From Geodermatophilus ruber (GTDB lineage Bacteria > Actinomycetota > Actinomycetes > Mycobacteriales > Geodermatophilaceae), in the NCBI RefSeq assembly GCF_900114385.1, contig NZ_FOSW01000005.1:234116-298115 (forward strand): DNA of 64,000 nt, given 5' to 3'. Shown here piece by piece: positions 34,551-45,766 of this stretch (positions are counted from its first letter, which is position 1; each line of letters starts with the position of its first letter). Under the pieces are notes generated by a model, which saw nothing but the letters and a program-made list of their open reading frames with translations, did no database searches and had not been told where the DNA came from. The translations under genes and the position numbers were made by a program.

Positions 34551-35369
34551 ATGACCGACACCGCGCCCGTCCGCGTCGAGCGGGACGGCGACGTCGCCGT
34601 CGTCGTCCTCGACAACCCGCCGCTGAACCTCTTCGACGCGCCGATGTTCGACGCGCTCGAGGCGGCGGTCGTCGAGCTGGTCGGGCTCACCGACCCGGCC
34701 GATCCCGGCCGCGCCCGGGCGGTCCTGGTGGAGGCGCGCGGCAGGGTCGTCTCCGGCGGGGTCGACGTGACCGTCTTCCGCGACATCGCCGAGGGCCCGG
34801 AGCCGGTCGAGCGCGGCGCCGCGCTGTGGCGGCGCCTGCTGCGGGTGACGCGGATGGTCGAGGACCTGCCGGTGCCGACCGTCTTCGCCGCGCACGGGCT
34901 CACCCTCACCGCCGCCTTCGAGCTGGCGCTGGCCTGCGACGTCCTGCTGGCCGCCGAGCGCGCGTCGTTCGGGCTGGTCGAGATCGTCGTGGGGCTCACC
35001 CCCTCGATGGGCGGGCCGCAGCGGCTGGCCGAACGGGCCGGCCCGGCGCGGGCCAAGGAGCTGATCTTCACCGGCGAGCGCTACCCCGCCGCGGTGCTGG
35101 AGCGGTGGGACGTGGTCAACCGGGTGCTCCCCGACGACGGCTTCGCCGGGGCCGCCCGTGCCTACGCCCACCGGGTCGCCGCCGGGCCGACGGTGGCCCA
35201 CGCCGCCACCAAGCGGCTGGTCGACGTCGCCGTCCGGCAGGGGGCGCGGGCCGCCGACGACCTGGTGCCCGAGGTGTCCGGCGCGCTGTTCGGCACCGAC
35301 GACCTGCGGGGGGCGGTGCGGTCCTTCCTCGCCGACGGGCCGGGGAAGGCCACCTACTCGGGACGGTGA
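34551..35369 (+). CDS. Enoyl-CoA hydratase/isomerase family protein
   Basis: 272-aa crotonase-like protein. The N-terminal VVLDNPPLNLFD is classic; oxyanion-hole segments are VSGGVDVTVF (~68-77) and AHGLTLTAAFELALACD (~110-126). The glutamate of true hydratases is not obvious, so it could be an isomerase or another crotonase. It is inserted between the HIT gene and phoH. ATG 34551 follows GAGAGGGTGAGGC. Confidence 0.82.
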   Translation: MTDTAPVRVERDGDVAVVVLDNPPLNLFDAPMFDALEAAVVELVGLTDPADPGRARAVLVEARGRVVSGGVDVTVFRDIAEGPEPVERGAALWRRLLRVTRMVEDLPVPTVFAAHGLTLTAAFELALACDVLLAAERASFGLVEIVVGLTPSMGGPQRLAERAGPARAKELIFTGERYPAAVLERWDVVNRVLPDDGFAGAARAYAHRVAAGPTVAHAATKRLVDVAVRQGARAADDLVPEVSGALFGTDDLRGAVRSFLADGPGKATYSGR

Positions 35370-35409
35370 GCTGCCCGCTCGAACCGGGGTTCCCCGTGGC
35401 CGACGCGGG

Positions 35410-35446
35410 TATCCTCGACCCGTCCGCTGTGCATCCGGAGCACAGC
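35410..35446 (+). promoter_or_regulatory. phoH promoter -10 (TATCCT) and leader hairpin
   Basis: TATCCT (35410-35415) is followed by a leader containing GCTGTGC (35426-35432) paired with GCACAGC (35440-35446) over a 7-nt loop. The TTG start of phoH lies ~30 nt further on, after AGGGTCGAGGG. Confidence 0.4.
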
Positions 35447-35474
35447 CACAGCAGGAAGGCAGGGTCGAGGGTTC

Positions 35475-36614
35475 TTGCCCGACACCTCCCCGAACGTCCC
35501 CATGGTGGCCACCCCTACGGCCCGTGAGGCGTCTGCCCAGGCGGCCGCCACCTCCGCATCGTCCGCCGACCTGCGGGACGTGGCCCCCGCACCGGTCCGG
35601 ACCACCATCACCGTCCCCGACTCCGTCTCGATGGTCGCCCTGCTCGGCTCCGGCGACGAGCTGCTCCGGCTGGTCGAGAACGAGGTCGACACCGACGTCC
35701 ACGTCCGGGGCAACGAGATCGCCGTCACCGGCCAGCCCGCCGACAACGCCTTCGCCGTCGCGGTCTTCGACGAGCTCATCGCGCTGCTGGGCACCGGCCA
35801 GGCGCTGCGGCCGGACTCGGTCCGCCGGGTCATCGGCATGCTGCGCGCCGGCGGTGCCGAGCGGCCGGCCGACGTCCTCAGCCTGGACATCCTCAGCCGC
35901 CGCGGGCGCACCATCCGGCCCAAGACGCTGAACCAGAAGCGCTACGTCGACGCCATCGACGCGCACACGATCGTCTTCGGCATCGGGCCGGCCGGGACCG
36001 GGAAGACCTACCTGGCCATGGCCAAGGCCGTGCAGGCGCTGCAGACCAAGCAGGTCAACCGGATCATCCTCACCCGCCCGGCGGTCGAGGCCGGCGAGCG
36101 TCTCGGTTTCCTGCCCGGCACGCTGTCGGAGAAGATCGACCCGTACCTGCGGCCGCTGTACGACGCGCTGCACGACATGGTCGACCCGGAGTCGATCCCG
36201 CGGCTGATGGCCGCCGGCACGATCGAGGTGGCCCCGCTGGCCTACATGCGCGGCCGCACGCTCAACGACGCGTTCGTCATCCTCGATGAGGCGCAGAACA
36301 CCACCGCCGAGCAGATGAAGATGTTCCTCACCCGGCTCGGCTTCGGCTCCAAGATCGTGGTCACCGGCGACGTCACCCAGGTCGACCTGCCCGGCGGCGC
36401 GCAGAGCGGGTTGCGGATCGTCCGCGACATCCTCGACGGCATCGACGACGTCCACTTCTCGAACCTGACCAGCGCTGACGTCGTCCGTCACCGCCTCGTC
36501 GGCGACATCGTCGACGCCTACGAGCGTTGGGACGCCTCCCGGGCGAAGGCCGGGCCGGCCTCCGCGGCGCAGGCCCCGGTGCGCGGGTCGCGGCCGCGCC
36601 GGCAGGGGAGCTGA
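35475..36614 (+). CDS. phoH: PhoH family ATPase
   Basis: 379-aa cytoplasmic ATPase. A KH-like region (~45-125) precedes the PhoH core with Walker [13 protein letters not shown] (~176-187), [15 protein letters not shown] and Walker [12 protein letters not shown] (~270). In bacteria it is usually next to ybeY and thought to act in RNA metabolism. The start TTG 35475 follows a fair ribosome site; ATG 35502 (MVATPTA) is the main alternative. ybeY starts two bases after its stop. Confidence 0.92.
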   Translation: MPDTSPNVPMVATPTAREASAQAAATSASSADLRDVAPAPVRTTITVPDSVSMVALLGSGDELLRLVENEVDTDVHVRGNEIAVTGQPADNAFAVAVFDELIALLGTGQALRPDSVRRVIGMLRAGGAERPADVLSLDILSRRGRTIRPKTLNQKRYVDAIDAHTIVFGIGPAGTGKTYLAMAKAVQALQTKQVNRIILTRPAVEAGERLGFLPGTLSEKIDPYLRPLYDALHDMVDPESIPRLMAAGTIEVAPLAYMRGRTLNDAFVILDEAQNTTAEQMKMFLTRLGFGSKIVVTGDVTQVDLPGGAQSGLRIVRDILDGIDDVHFSNLTSADVVRHRLVGDIVDAYERWDASRAKAGPASAAQAPVRGSRPRRQGS

Positions 36615-36616
36615 GC

Positions 36617-37117
36617 ATGCCCGTCGATGTCGCCAACGAGTCCGAGATCGCCGTGGACGAGTCCTCGCTCGCCGCGATCTGCACCTACGTGCTGGCCGAG
36701 ATGGGCGTGAACCCGATGGCCGAGCTGTCGGTGCTGTGCGTCGACCCGGACTACATGAGCACGCTGCACGAACGCTGGATGGGGGAGAAGGGGCCGACCG
36801 ACGTCCTGGCCTTCCCCATGGACGAGCTGGACACCGGCCGCCCCGACGAGCCCGACCCCGGGCCGGCGCTGCTCGGGGACGTCGTGCTGTGCCCCTCGGT
36901 CGCCGTCAAGCAGGCCCGCGCGGCGGGTCACTCGATGGACGACGAGCTGCTCCTGCTCGCCACGCACGGCGTGCTCCACCTGCTGGGCTACGACCACATG
37001 GAGCCCGAGGAGGAGAAGGAGATGTTCGGCCTGCAGTCCTCGCTGCTCGAGGGCTGGCGCTCGGCGCCGCGCGCCCCGATGACCGGCGCGGCCGTCGACC
37101 GGGGGCCTGAAGCCTGA
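36617..37117 (+). CDS. ybeY: Endoribonuclease YbeY
   Basis: 166-aa metal-dependent RNase for 16S rRNA 3'-end maturation and ribosome quality control. The zinc motif [11 protein letters not shown] (H3xH5xH pattern) lies near residue 117, and the N-terminal MPVDVANES is family-typical. It sits between phoH and the CorC-type gene with TGATG coupling downstream. Confidence 0.94.
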   Translation: MPVDVANESEIAVDESSLAAICTYVLAEMGVNPMAELSVLCVDPDYMSTLHERWMGEKGPTDVLAFPMDELDTGRPDEPDPGPALLGDVVLCPSVAVKQARAAGHSMDDELLLLATHGVLHLLGYDHMEPEEEKEMFGLQSSLLEGWRSAPRAPMTGAAVDRGPEA

Positions 37118-38460
37118 TGACCTCCGGTGCGATCACGCTGCTGGTGATCGCCGTCTGCCTGATCCCGCTGGCCGGGCTCTTCGCCGCCATGGACGCCGCG
37201 CTGCAGCGGGTGTCCAAGGCGCGGGTCGACGAGCTGCGCCGCGACGGGGTCAAGCGGGCCGGCGTGCTGGCCGACGTCATCGCCGACCGGGCCCGGCACG
37301 TGGCCCTCCTGCTCCTGCTGCGGATCCTGCTCGAGATGCTGGCCGCGGTGCTGGTCACCCTCTTCTTCTTCGACCTGTGGGACAGCACCGTGCAGGCCGT
37401 GCTGGCCTCGGCCGGCGTGATGACCGTGGTCAGCTACGTGATCATCGGCGTCGGGCCGCGCACCCTCGGCCGCCAGCACGCCTACGGGGTGGCGCTGGCG
37501 ACCGCCGGGCTGATGCGGCTGCTGGGCAGGGTGCTCGGGCCGGTGGCCACGCTGCTGATCCTCGTCGGCAACGCGCTCACCCCCGGCCGGGGCTTCCGCG
37601 ACGGCCCCTTCTCCTCGGAGGTGGAGCTGCGCGAGCTGGTCGACATGGCCGAGGAGCGCGGCGTCGTCGAGTCCGGCGAGCGGAACATGATCCACTCGGT
37701 GTTCGAGCTCGGCGACACGATCGCCCGCGAGGTCATGGTGCCGCGCACCGACGTCGTCTGGATCGAGCGCAGCAAGACCGTCCCGCAGGCCCTCGCCCTG
37801 GCCATGCGCAGCGGCTTCAGCCGCGTCCCGGTCATCGGGGAGAACGTCGACGACGTCGTCGGGGTGGTCTACCTCAAGGACCTCATCCGCCGGGCGCAGG
37901 GTGTCCACGACCCCAAGAACGGGCCGCGGGTCGAGGAGGTCATGCGGCCGCCGACGTTCGTGCCGGAGTCCAAGCCGGTCGACGAGCTGCTGCGCGACAT
38001 GCAGGCCCAGCGGATCCACATCGCGATCGTGGTCGACGAGTACGGCGGTTTCGCCGGGCTGGTGACGATCGAGGACATCCTCGAGGAGATCGTCGGGGAG
38101 ATCGCCGACGAGCACGACGGCTTCCAGCGGCCGCCGGTCGAGCAGCTGCCGGACGGGGCGGTGCGGATCACCGCCCGGCTGCCGGTGGAGGACCTGGCCT
38201 CGCTGTTCGACGTCGAGCTGCCCCTCGACGACGACGTCGAGACCGTCGGCGGCCTCCTCGCCCGCGAGCTGGGGCGGGTACCGATCGAGGGGTCCGCGGC
38301 GGAGGTGGCCGGGCTGAAGCTCGTCGCCGAGAGCACCGGGGGCCGGCGCAACCGGATCGACACCATCCTGGTCTGCCGGGTGGCCGCGCCGGAGCCCGTG
38401 GACGAGCCTGCCGAGTCCGGGGCCACCCGGTCGGACGAGCACGCCACCGTCGAGGGCTGA
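37117..38460 (+). CDS. HlyC/CorC family membrane protein with CBS pair
   Basis: 447-aa protein. The N-terminal CNNM/DUF21 domain has ~4 membrane helices (first 150 residues), followed by a CBS pair (MVPRTDVVWIERSKTV and MRPPTFVPESKPVDEL) and a CorC/HlyC C-terminal domain (~340-425). CNNM/CorC proteins are implicated in magnesium or cobalt efflux. This gene is conserved between ybeY and era (Rv2366c). It overlaps ybeY by one base. Confidence 0.9.
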   Translation: MTSGAITLLVIAVCLIPLAGLFAAMDAALQRVSKARVDELRRDGVKRAGVLADVIADRARHVALLLLLRILLEMLAAVLVTLFFFDLWDSTVQAVLASAGVMTVVSYVIIGVGPRTLGRQHAYGVALATAGLMRLLGRVLGPVATLLILVGNALTPGRGFRDGPFSSEVELRELVDMAEERGVVESGERNMIHSVFELGDTIAREVMVPRTDVVWIERSKTVPQALALAMRSGFSRVPVIGENVDDVVGVVYLKDLIRRAQGVHDPKNGPRVEEVMRPPTFVPESKPVDELLRDMQAQRIHIAIVVDEYGGFAGLVTIEDILEEIVGEIADEHDGFQRPPVEQLPDGAVRITARLPVEDLASLFDVELPLDDDVETVGGLLARELGRVPIEGSAAEVAGLKLVAESTGGRRNRIDTILVCRVAAPEPVDEPAESGATRSDEHATVEG

Positions 38461-38467
38461 AGAAGGA

Positions 38468-38518
38468 CCCTCCTGCCCCCCACCGCTCGCACGCTCGCGG
38501 CGGGCCCCTGCAGGAGGG
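38468..38518. terminator. Long hairpin after the CorC-type gene
   Basis: CCCTCCTGC (38468-38476) pairs with GCAGGAGGG (38510-38518). The GC-rich interior can form a second, imperfect stem, and CCCTTT follows. It is probably a terminator or an intergenic repeat, just before the next start at 38547. Confidence 0.55.
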
Positions 38519-38546
38519 CCGCCCTTTGATCGGCAAAGATGACTCT

Positions 38547-38879
38547 GTGCCTGATCTCGCCGCCGAGGACGCCAAGCTCGTGACCCTCGCCCGTTCCGCC
38601 CGCGGCCGCACCGGTGCGCCCGAGGGAGCCGCCGTGCGCGACACCGACGGCCGCACCTACCTGGCCGCGTCGGTCGACCTGCCCTCGTTGCAGCTGTCCG
38701 CGCTGCAGGCGGCCGTGGCGGCCGCCGCCTCCAGCGGCGTGGTGGGCCTGGAGGCCGCCGCGATCGTCTCGGCCGCCGACACCGTCGAGGCGGCCGGGCT
38801 GGCCGCGGTGCACGACCTCACGCCGTCCGCGCCGGTGTTCCTCGCCGGTCCCGACGGGACGGTGCACGTCACCGCCTGA
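38547..38879 (+). CDS. Small cytidine-deaminase-like protein (Rv2365c position)
   Basis: 110-aa protein located between the CorC gene and era, where M. tuberculosis has Rv2365c. It shows the cytidine-deaminase-like sheet (GRTYLAASVDLPSLQLSALQAAVAAA) but no HAE or PCxxC zinc motif, so catalysis is unlikely. Databases often call these cytidine deaminase by fold alone. GTG 38547 was chosen by coding pattern; ribosome-site support is weak. Confidence 0.7.
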   Translation: MPDLAAEDAKLVTLARSARGRTGAPEGAAVRDTDGRTYLAASVDLPSLQLSALQAAVAAAASSGVVGLEAAAIVSAADTVEAAGLAAVHDLTPSAPVFLAGPDGTVHVTA

Positions 38880-38912
38880 GCGCGACCGGGTGCCGGGAGG
38901 TTCCGGCGAGGA

Positions 38913-39512
38913 TCACCGCGCCAGGTCGTGGCCCAGGGCCCCGGCGAAGGCCGCCGGCTCGCGCACCCAGACGGTGAACGCGCGCTCCTCGCCGCCGTCG
39001 GCGGCCAGGTGCCGGACGGCGACCTTCGTCCGCCCCGGCCACCAGCCGCCGCGGCGCCGGGTCTTCGGCCAGCCGGCAGGCGGGGCGCCGCGGCGCACCT
39101 CGCGCACCAGGCTCCCGGCGACGACGTGCAGGGACGAGGTGCGCCGCAGGCCGGCGATGTCGAAGGACAGCCCCGAGTCGGACACGGTGAGCCGGCCGGT
39201 CGACAGGACCAGCACGGCGACGCCGAGCGTGACCGCGAGCGGCACCTCGTCGACGACCGCGGTGGACCCGCCGGCCCAGGCGAACAGGGCCAGCCAGCCG
39301 GCGACGAAGAGCACCGCGGCGACGACCAGCCACGTCCGCGCCGGGTTGTACTGCCAGTAGTGCAGCGGCGCCGGCGTGACGGTGGCCGACCGGCGCGGGC
39401 CCCGGGCGGGGAAGAACCCGTACGCGGTCACCTGGGCCACGTGCCGTTCCCGCTCCCTGGCCGCCCGCACCGCCAGGGACTCGCTCTGCTCCCGCCGCTT
39501 CCGCCCAGCCAC
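38913..39512 (-). CDS. Membrane protein with two helices (PH-like domain)
   Basis: 199-aa protein on the opposite strand to its neighbours. A basic N-terminal ~55 residues are followed by two adjacent membrane helices (TWLVVAAVLFVAGWLALFAWA and VPLAVTLGVAVLVLS). A C-terminal beta-rich domain (RLTVSDSGLSFDIAGLRR ... AFTVWVREPAAFAGAL) resembles bacterial PH/DUF3093-like domains. No enzymatic motif is seen; function unknown. The start is GTG 39512. Confidence 0.72.
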   Translation of the reverse strand: MAGRKRREQSESLAVRAARERERHVAQVTAYGFFPARGPRRSATVTPAPLHYWQYNPARTWLVVAAVLFVAGWLALFAWAGGSTAVVDEVPLAVTLGVAVLVLSTGRLTVSDSGLSFDIAGLRRTSSLHVVAGSLVREVRRGAPPAGWPKTRRRGGWWPGRTKVAVRHLAADGGEERAFTVWVREPAAFAGALGHDLAR

Positions 39513-39602
39513 ACCGGCATCCTCTCAACCCCCGGCGGACGGTTTTCGCGATGACCGTCCGTACGTGACGGAGGTGTCGGAGCGCGGTGGGAGACTGGAG
39601 GC

Positions 39603-40517
39603 GTGACCTCGCCGGACCAGCCCTACCGCAGCGGCTTCGCCTGCCTGGTGGGCCGCCCCAACGCCGGCAAGACCACGCTCACCAACGCGTTGGTCGGCGA
39701 GAAGGTCGGCATCGTCAGCAACCGCCCGCAGACGACCCGGCACGCCATCCGCGGCGTCGTCTCGCGGCCCGGCGGGCAGCTGGTGCTCGTCGACACCCCG
39801 GGCCTGCACAAGCCCAAGAGCCTGCTGGGGCAGCGGCTCAACGACGTCGTCCGCGACACCCTCGCCGACGTCGACGTGATCGTCTTCTGCGTGCCGGCCG
39901 ACCAGCCGGTCGGCACCGGCGACAAGTTCATCGCCCGCCAGCTGCGCGAGGTGAAGGCGCCGGTGGTCGTCGTCGTCACCAAGACCGACGCGGCGAGCAA
40001 GAAGCAGATCGCCGAGCAGCTCGTGGCCGCCAGCCAGCTGGTCGAGGCCGCCGAGGTGGTGCCGGTGAGCGCGGTCGCCGGCGACCAGGTGGAGCTGCTC
40101 GAGGACCTGCTCATCGGACTGCTCCCCGAGGGGCCGCGGATGTACCCGGAGGAGCAGACCACCGACGAGGACACCGAGAGGCAGATCGCCGAGCTGATCC
40201 GCGAGGCGGCGCTGGAGAAGGTCCGCCAGGAGGTGCCGCACTCCCTCGCCGTCACGGTGGAGGAGATGATCCGCCGGCCCGATCCGAAGAACTCGGACGG
40301 CGAGCTCGTCACGGTGCACGCCAGCCTGCACGTCGAGCGGCCCAGCCAGAAGCCGATGCTGCTGGGGAAGGGCGGCTCGATCATCAAGCAGATCGGCTCC
40401 GAGGCGCGGGTCGGCATGGAGGAGCTGCTCGGCGCCCGGGTGCACCTGGACCTGCACGTGACCGTGCTCGGGGAGTGGCAGGACGACCCGAAGAAGCTGA
40501 ACAGGCTGGGCTATTGA
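39603..40517 (+). CDS. era: GTPase Era
   Basis: 304-aa essential GTPase for 16S rRNA processing and 30S assembly. G1 [10 protein letters not shown]2 region [12 protein letters not shown]3 DTPGLHKP and G4 TKTD precede the C-terminal KH domain ([11 protein letters not shown] near 260). GTG 39603 gives the usual length. Its stop overlaps the recO TTG (TTGA). Confidence 0.96.
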   Translation: MTSPDQPYRSGFACLVGRPNAGKTTLTNALVGEKVGIVSNRPQTTRHAIRGVVSRPGGQLVLVDTPGLHKPKSLLGQRLNDVVRDTLADVDVIVFCVPADQPVGTGDKFIARQLREVKAPVVVVVTKTDAASKKQIAEQLVAASQLVEAAEVVPVSAVAGDQVELLEDLLIGLLPEGPRMYPEEQTTDEDTERQIAELIREAALEKVRQEVPHSLAVTVEEMIRRPDPKNSDGELVTVHASLHVERPSQKPMLLGKGGSIIKQIGSEARVGMEELLGARVHLDLHVTVLGEWQDDPKKLNRLGY

Positions 40518-41305
40518 GTACCACCCCCAAGTCCCTCTACCGCGACGAGGGGGTCGTCCTGCGGACCCAGAAGCTCGGCGAGGCCGACCGGATCGTCAGC
40601 GTCCTCACCCGCCGGCACGGCAAGGTGCGCGCGGTCGCCAAGGGCGTGCGCCGCACCAAGAGCAAGTTCGGCGCCCGGCTGGAGCCGTTCAGCCACGTCG
40701 ACCTGCAGTTCTACACAGGCCGCAACCTCGACATCGTCAACCAGGCGGAGTCCATCCGCTCCTACGGTCAGCCGATCGCCGGCGACTACCCGGCCTACAC
40801 CGCCGGCACCGCGGTGCTGGAGACCGCCGACCGGCTCACCGCCGAGGACAAGGAACCCTCGCTGCGGCTGTTCCTGCTCGTCATCGGGGCGCTGCGCGCC
40901 CTCGCGGAGCGGACCCACCCGGCGGGGCTGGTGCTGGACGCCTTCCTGCTGCGGGCCATGTCGGTGGCCGGGTGGGAGCCGGCGCTGTCCGGCTGCGCAC
41001 GCTGCGGCGAGCAGGGCCCGCACCGGCACTTCTCGGTGCCGGCCGGCGGGATGGTCTGCCCGCCCTGCCGGCCCACCGGTTCGGCCATGCCGAACCCGGC
41101 CACCATCGAGCTGCTCGACGCCCTGCTCACCGGCGACTGGGACCGGGCCGAGGTCAGCCAGGGCAGCAACCGGCGGGAGGGCAGCGGGCTGGTGGCCGCG
41201 CTGCTGCAGTGGCACCTCGAGCGCGGGCTGCGTTCGCTGCCGCTGGTGGACCGCTCCGATCCTGCGACACCCCGACCGGAAGTGAGCCTGCTGCGTGAGG
41301 CGTGA
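40514..41305 (+). CDS. recO: DNA repair protein RecO
   Basis: 263-aa recombination mediator that loads RecA with RecR. The N-terminal OB fold ([26 protein letters not shown]) is followed by a helical domain with a zinc site CARCG ... CPPC (~160-180). The start is TTG 40514, overlapping the era stop as TTGA. It overlaps uppS by 11 nt. Confidence 0.93.
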   Translation: MSTTPKSLYRDEGVVLRTQKLGEADRIVSVLTRRHGKVRAVAKGVRRTKSKFGARLEPFSHVDLQFYTGRNLDIVNQAESIRSYGQPIAGDYPAYTAGTAVLETADRLTAEDKEPSLRLFLLVIGALRALAERTHPAGLVLDAFLLRAMSVAGWEPALSGCARCGEQGPHRHFSVPAGGMVCPPCRPTGSAMPNPATIELLDALLTGDWDRAEVSQGSNRREGSGLVAALLQWHLERGLRSLPLVDRSDPATPRPEVSLLREA

Positions 41306-42059
41306 GGTCAAGGCCCCGAACCCGCACCCCTCGGGCGCCCGGCCGCCGGAGCTCCCGGCCGACAAGATCCCCGGCCACGTGGCGATCGTGATGGACGGCA
41401 ACGGCCGCTGGGCGAAGCAGCGGGGGCTACCCCGCACGGCCGGGCACGAGGCGGGGGAGGCATCGCTGTTCGACTGCGTCGAGGGCGCCATCGAGCTCGG
41501 CATCACGGGCATCAGCGCGTACGCGTTCTCGACCGAGAACTGGCGGCGCAGCCCCGAGGAGGTCCGCTTCCTCATGGGCTTCAACCGCGACGTGATCCGC
41601 CGCCGGCGCGACGAGATGCACCAGCTCGGGGTGCGGGTGCGCTGGGCGGGCCGCCGGCCGCGGCTGTGGCGCAGCGTGATCAAGGAGCTCGAGATCGCCG
41701 AGGAGCTCACCAAGGACAACGACGTCCTCACGCTGACCATGTGCGTCAACTACGGCGGGCGCGCCGAGATCGCCGACGCCGCCGCCGCGATCGCCCGCGA
41801 GGCCGCCGCCGGCCGGCTGAACCCGGACAAGATCGACGAAGCGACCGTCGCCCGCTTCCTGGACGAGCCGGACATGCCCGACGTCGACCTGTTCGTGCGC
41901 AGCTCGGGGGAGAACCGGACCAGCAACTTCCTGCTGTGGCAGTCGGCCTACGCCGAGTTCGTCTTCCTCGACACCCTCTGGCCGGACTTCGACCGCCGGC
42001 ACCTGTGGGCGGCCTGCGAGGAGTACGCCTCGCGGCAGCGCCGCTTCGGCAGCGCCTGA
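41295..42059 (+). CDS. uppS: Polyprenyl diphosphate synthase (UppS family)
   Basis: 254-aa cis-prenyltransferase that makes the lipid carrier for cell-wall synthesis. [14 protein letters not shown] near residue 33 and [17 protein letters not shown] near 210 are the catalytic and substrate-binding motifs. By position (Rv2361c) it may make decaprenyl rather than undecaprenyl diphosphate; chain length cannot be read from sequence. GTG 41295 lies inside the recO end. Confidence 0.94.
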   Translation: MRREVKAPNPHPSGARPPELPADKIPGHVAIVMDGNGRWAKQRGLPRTAGHEAGEASLFDCVEGAIELGITGISAYAFSTENWRRSPEEVRFLMGFNRDVIRRRRDEMHQLGVRVRWAGRRPRLWRSVIKELEIAEELTKDNDVLTLTMCVNYGGRAEIADAAAAIAREAAAGRLNPDKIDEATVARFLDEPDMPDVDLFVRSSGENRTSNFLLWQSAYAEFVFLDTLWPDFDRRHLWAACEEYASRQRRFGSA

Positions 42060-42061
42060 TC

Positions 42062-42331
42062 GTGTTCGCGGTGACCCGCCTGCGGGCCGACGACGCGGCC
42101 GCGCTGGCCGCCGGCGTGGAGGCGCTGCTGGCCGCCCTCGCCGTGCGGCCCGGGTTCCGGGACGGCGAGTTCGGCCGGTCGGCCGACGACCCGACGCTCT
42201 GGGCGCTGGTCACCCGCTGGGAGGGCGTCGGCGCCTACCGCCGGGCGCTGTCGGCCGCCGAGGTGAAGATCGCCGGCGCGCCGGTGTGGGTGCACGCCCT
42301 CGACGAGCCCGGCGTCTACCTGCCGGGGTAG
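42062..42331 (+). CDS. Small ABM-like protein after uppS
   Basis: 89-aa protein, GTG start two bases after the uppS stop and TAG stop. The sequence (VFAVTRLRADDAAALAAGVEALLAAL ... LWALVTRWEGVGAYRRAL) has the short ferredoxin-like pattern of antibiotic biosynthesis monooxygenase-type proteins. No catalytic residue is assignable and its role is unknown. It is co-transcribed with uppS. Confidence 0.65.
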   Translation: MFAVTRLRADDAAALAAGVEALLAALAVRPGFRDGEFGRSADDPTLWALVTRWEGVGAYRRALSAAEVKIAGAPVWVHALDEPGVYLPG

Positions 42332-42428
42332 CGGTCCCGCGGCCGGAAACTCCCACCTGGTGAGCACCGGCAGGACCAGGCCGCCGCCTCGACCGACCGG
42401 CTCCCGTCGGTCGTCGCACACGGCCAAC

Positions 42429-42434
42429 TACCGT
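42429..42434 (+). promoter_or_regulatory. -10 box (TACCGT) of glyS
   Basis: TACCGT lies ~40 nt before GTG 42475, with GGATGGAG between as ribosome site. This placement favours GTG 42475 over GTG 42433, which would overlap the -10. Confidence 0.5.
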
Positions 42435-42474
42435 GGACAGGTCAACCGCCGACCGCCAGCCGGATGGAGCCTCC

Positions 42475-43890
<1,416 letters not shown>

Positions 43891-43894
43891 CCGC

Positions 43895-43945
43895 ACTCTC
43901 CGCGCGGAAGGTCCCGGGGTCCTCCCGCCCTTCCGCGCGGAGAGT
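43895..43945. terminator. 17-bp hairpin after glyS
   Basis: ACTCTCCGCGCGGAAGG (43895-43911) pairs perfectly with 43929-43945 over a 17-nt loop. It lies between the glyS stop and the dus -10, so it probably terminates glyS. Confidence 0.75.
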
Positions 43946-43963
43946 CCGTCGTGGGCGAGCGCC

Positions 43964-43969
43964 TACCCT
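43964..43969 (+). promoter_or_regulatory. Leaderless -10 box (TACCCT) of dus
   Basis: TACCCT lies 7 nt before GTG 43977, again predicting a leaderless transcript. Confidence 0.55.
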
Positions 43970-43976
43970 GGATCCC

Positions 43977-45137
43977 GTGACCCGCACGCCCGAGCCGACG
44001 ACGACGGCGCTGCCGCCGTTGAAGCTCGGCGCGCTCGCCGTCGACCCCGCGGTGGTCCTCGCGCCGATGGCCGGCATCACCAACCCGGCGTTCCGCACGC
44101 TGTGCCGGGAGTTCGGCGCCGGCCTCTACGTCTGCGAGATGATCACCACGCGGGCGCTGGTGGAGCGCAACCAGAAGACGCTGCAGATGGTGCGGGCAAC
44201 GACCGACGAGAAGGACGCGTTCTCCGTCCAGCTCTACGGCGTCGACCCGGCCACGGTCGGCCGGGCCGTGGAGATGCTGGTCGACGAGGGCGTCGCCGGC
44301 ACCCGCCCGGCGCACATCGACCTGAACTTCGGCTGCCCGGTGCCCAAGGTGACCCGCAAGGGCGGGGGCTCGGCGCTGCCCTGGCGGCGGGTGCTGTTCC
44401 GCGACATCGTGCGGGCCGCCGTCCGCGCGGCGGGGGACGTGCCGGTCACCGTCAAGACCCGGGTGGGGATCGACGCCGAGCACGTCACCTACCTCGACGC
44501 CGGCCGGATCGCCCAGGACGAGGGCGCCGCCGCGATCACCCTGCACGGGCGCACCGCCGACCAGCTCTACAGCGGCACCGCCGACTGGTCGCACATCGCC
44601 CGGCTCGTCGAGGCCGTCGACATCCCGGTGCTCGGCAACGGCGACATCTGGGAGGCCGACGACGCGCTGCGCATGGTCGCCGAGACCGGCTGCGCGGGCG
44701 TCGTCATCGGGCGCGGCTGCCTGGGCCGGCCGTGGCTGTTCGGCGACCTGGCCGCGGCCTTCGCGGGGGAGTCGCGCCGCGCGCTGCCGACCCTGCGCGA
44801 GGTGGCCGCGGTGATGTACCGGCACGCGCAGCTGCTGAGCGAGGAGCACGGCGAGCTGCACGGGTGCACCGACTTCCGAAAGCACGTCGCCTGGTACCTC
44901 AAGGGCTTCTCGGTCGGTTCCGACGTCCGGCGGGCACTGGCGATGGTGAGCGGTCTCGACGAGCTGGCCGGGTTGCTGGCCGGCATCCCCGACCAGCCGT
45001 ACCCGACCGCGGTGCTGGGCGGGCCGCGCGGGCGCACCAGCCCCCCGCGCCCGGTGGCGCTGCCCGAGGGCTGGCTGGCCGACCGCGACGACCCCCGGCC
45101 GCCGGCCGGGGCAGAGCTGATGGTGAGCGGCGGATGA
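43977..45137 (+). CDS. dus: tRNA-dihydrouridine synthase
   Basis: 386-aa FMN enzyme of the DusB/NifR3 family that reduces uridines in tRNA D loops. APMAGITNPAFRTLCREFGAGL opens the TIM barrel, NFGCPVPKVTRKGGGSAL carries the catalytic Cys (~123) and GNGDIWEADDAL binds the flavin phosphate. GTG 43977 is supported by the -10 box 7 nt upstream. Its stop overlaps the next ATG (ATGA). Confidence 0.93.
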   Translation: MTRTPEPTTTALPPLKLGALAVDPAVVLAPMAGITNPAFRTLCREFGAGLYVCEMITTRALVERNQKTLQMVRATTDEKDAFSVQLYGVDPATVGRAVEMLVDEGVAGTRPAHIDLNFGCPVPKVTRKGGGSALPWRRVLFRDIVRAAVRAAGDVPVTVKTRVGIDAEHVTYLDAGRIAQDEGAAAITLHGRTADQLYSGTADWSHIARLVEAVDIPVLGNGDIWEADDALRMVAETGCAGVVIGRGCLGRPWLFGDLAAAFAGESRRALPTLREVAAVMYRHAQLLSEEHGELHGCTDFRKHVAWYLKGFSVGSDVRRALAMVSGLDELAGLLAGIPDQPYPTAVLGGPRGRTSPPRPVALPEGWLADRDDPRPPAGAELMVSGG

Positions 45138-45592
45138 GTACCGGTCCCTACCTCTACGACGAGGGCCCCACGTCGCTGCACACCGGCACCCCCCGCCGCC
45201 GGAACGGGCTGCTGCTGGCGCTCCTCGGCGGCACCGTGGCCGTCGGGGTCGGCATGGTGGTGACCCTGCCGCTGGTCAAGGGCAGCCCCGACGAGCAGGC
45301 GCGGGAGGTCACCGGCGTCTTCCTCGAGGCGATGGCGCAGGGGGACCGGGAGACCGCGCACCAGCTCCTCTGCCAGGAGGAGCGTGCCCGGCTGGCCGCC
45401 GACGCCATCGCCGCGGAGTACACCCGGCCGGGCACCGCCGAGATCGCCGGGATCGAGGCCGGTGAGCGCGGTGACTCACCCGCCCGGCTGGTCGAGGTGC
45501 GCTGGACCGACGGCGGCACGACGGCGACCGCGACGTTCACGGTGGTCAACCAGGACGGGCCGCGCGTCTGCGGCGTCTCCCCGGCCGGCTGA
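45134..45592 (+). CDS. Single-helix membrane protein with NTF2-like extracytoplasmic domain
   Basis: 152-aa protein. A short cytoplasmic N terminus (to ~23), one membrane helix LLLALLGGTVAVGVGMVVTLPLV, then a ~100-residue domain (AREVTGVFLEAMAQGDRETAHQLLC ... TATATFTVVNQDGPRVCGV) with two cysteines. The layout resembles NTF2-like/DUF4878 envelope proteins. It is translationally coupled to dus; function unknown. Confidence 0.68.
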   Translation: MSTGPYLYDEGPTSLHTGTPRRRNGLLLALLGGTVAVGVGMVVTLPLVKGSPDEQAREVTGVFLEAMAQGDRETAHQLLCQEERARLAADAIAAEYTRPGTAEIAGIEAGERGDSPARLVEVRWTDGGTTATATFTVVNQDGPRVCGVSPAG

Positions 45593-45766
45593 ACCGGGGC
45601 GCCTCCGGCTCGCGGCCCCGCGCCTCCTGCGTCAAGATCGACTCGCAGCCCCGCGTCGTCGTCCTTCCCGATCCAGGAGGCGTGCCGCGGGGTACCAACC
45701 GGCGGTGCCCGGTGCGGCACCATGCCTGCACGCGAAGGGCACCGGCGAGGACGCGGAGGTGCACAC

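Noticed and set aside
38547..38879. Active cytidine deaminase
   Set aside because: No HAE or PCxxC zinc-binding motif is present; only the fold pattern is similar.
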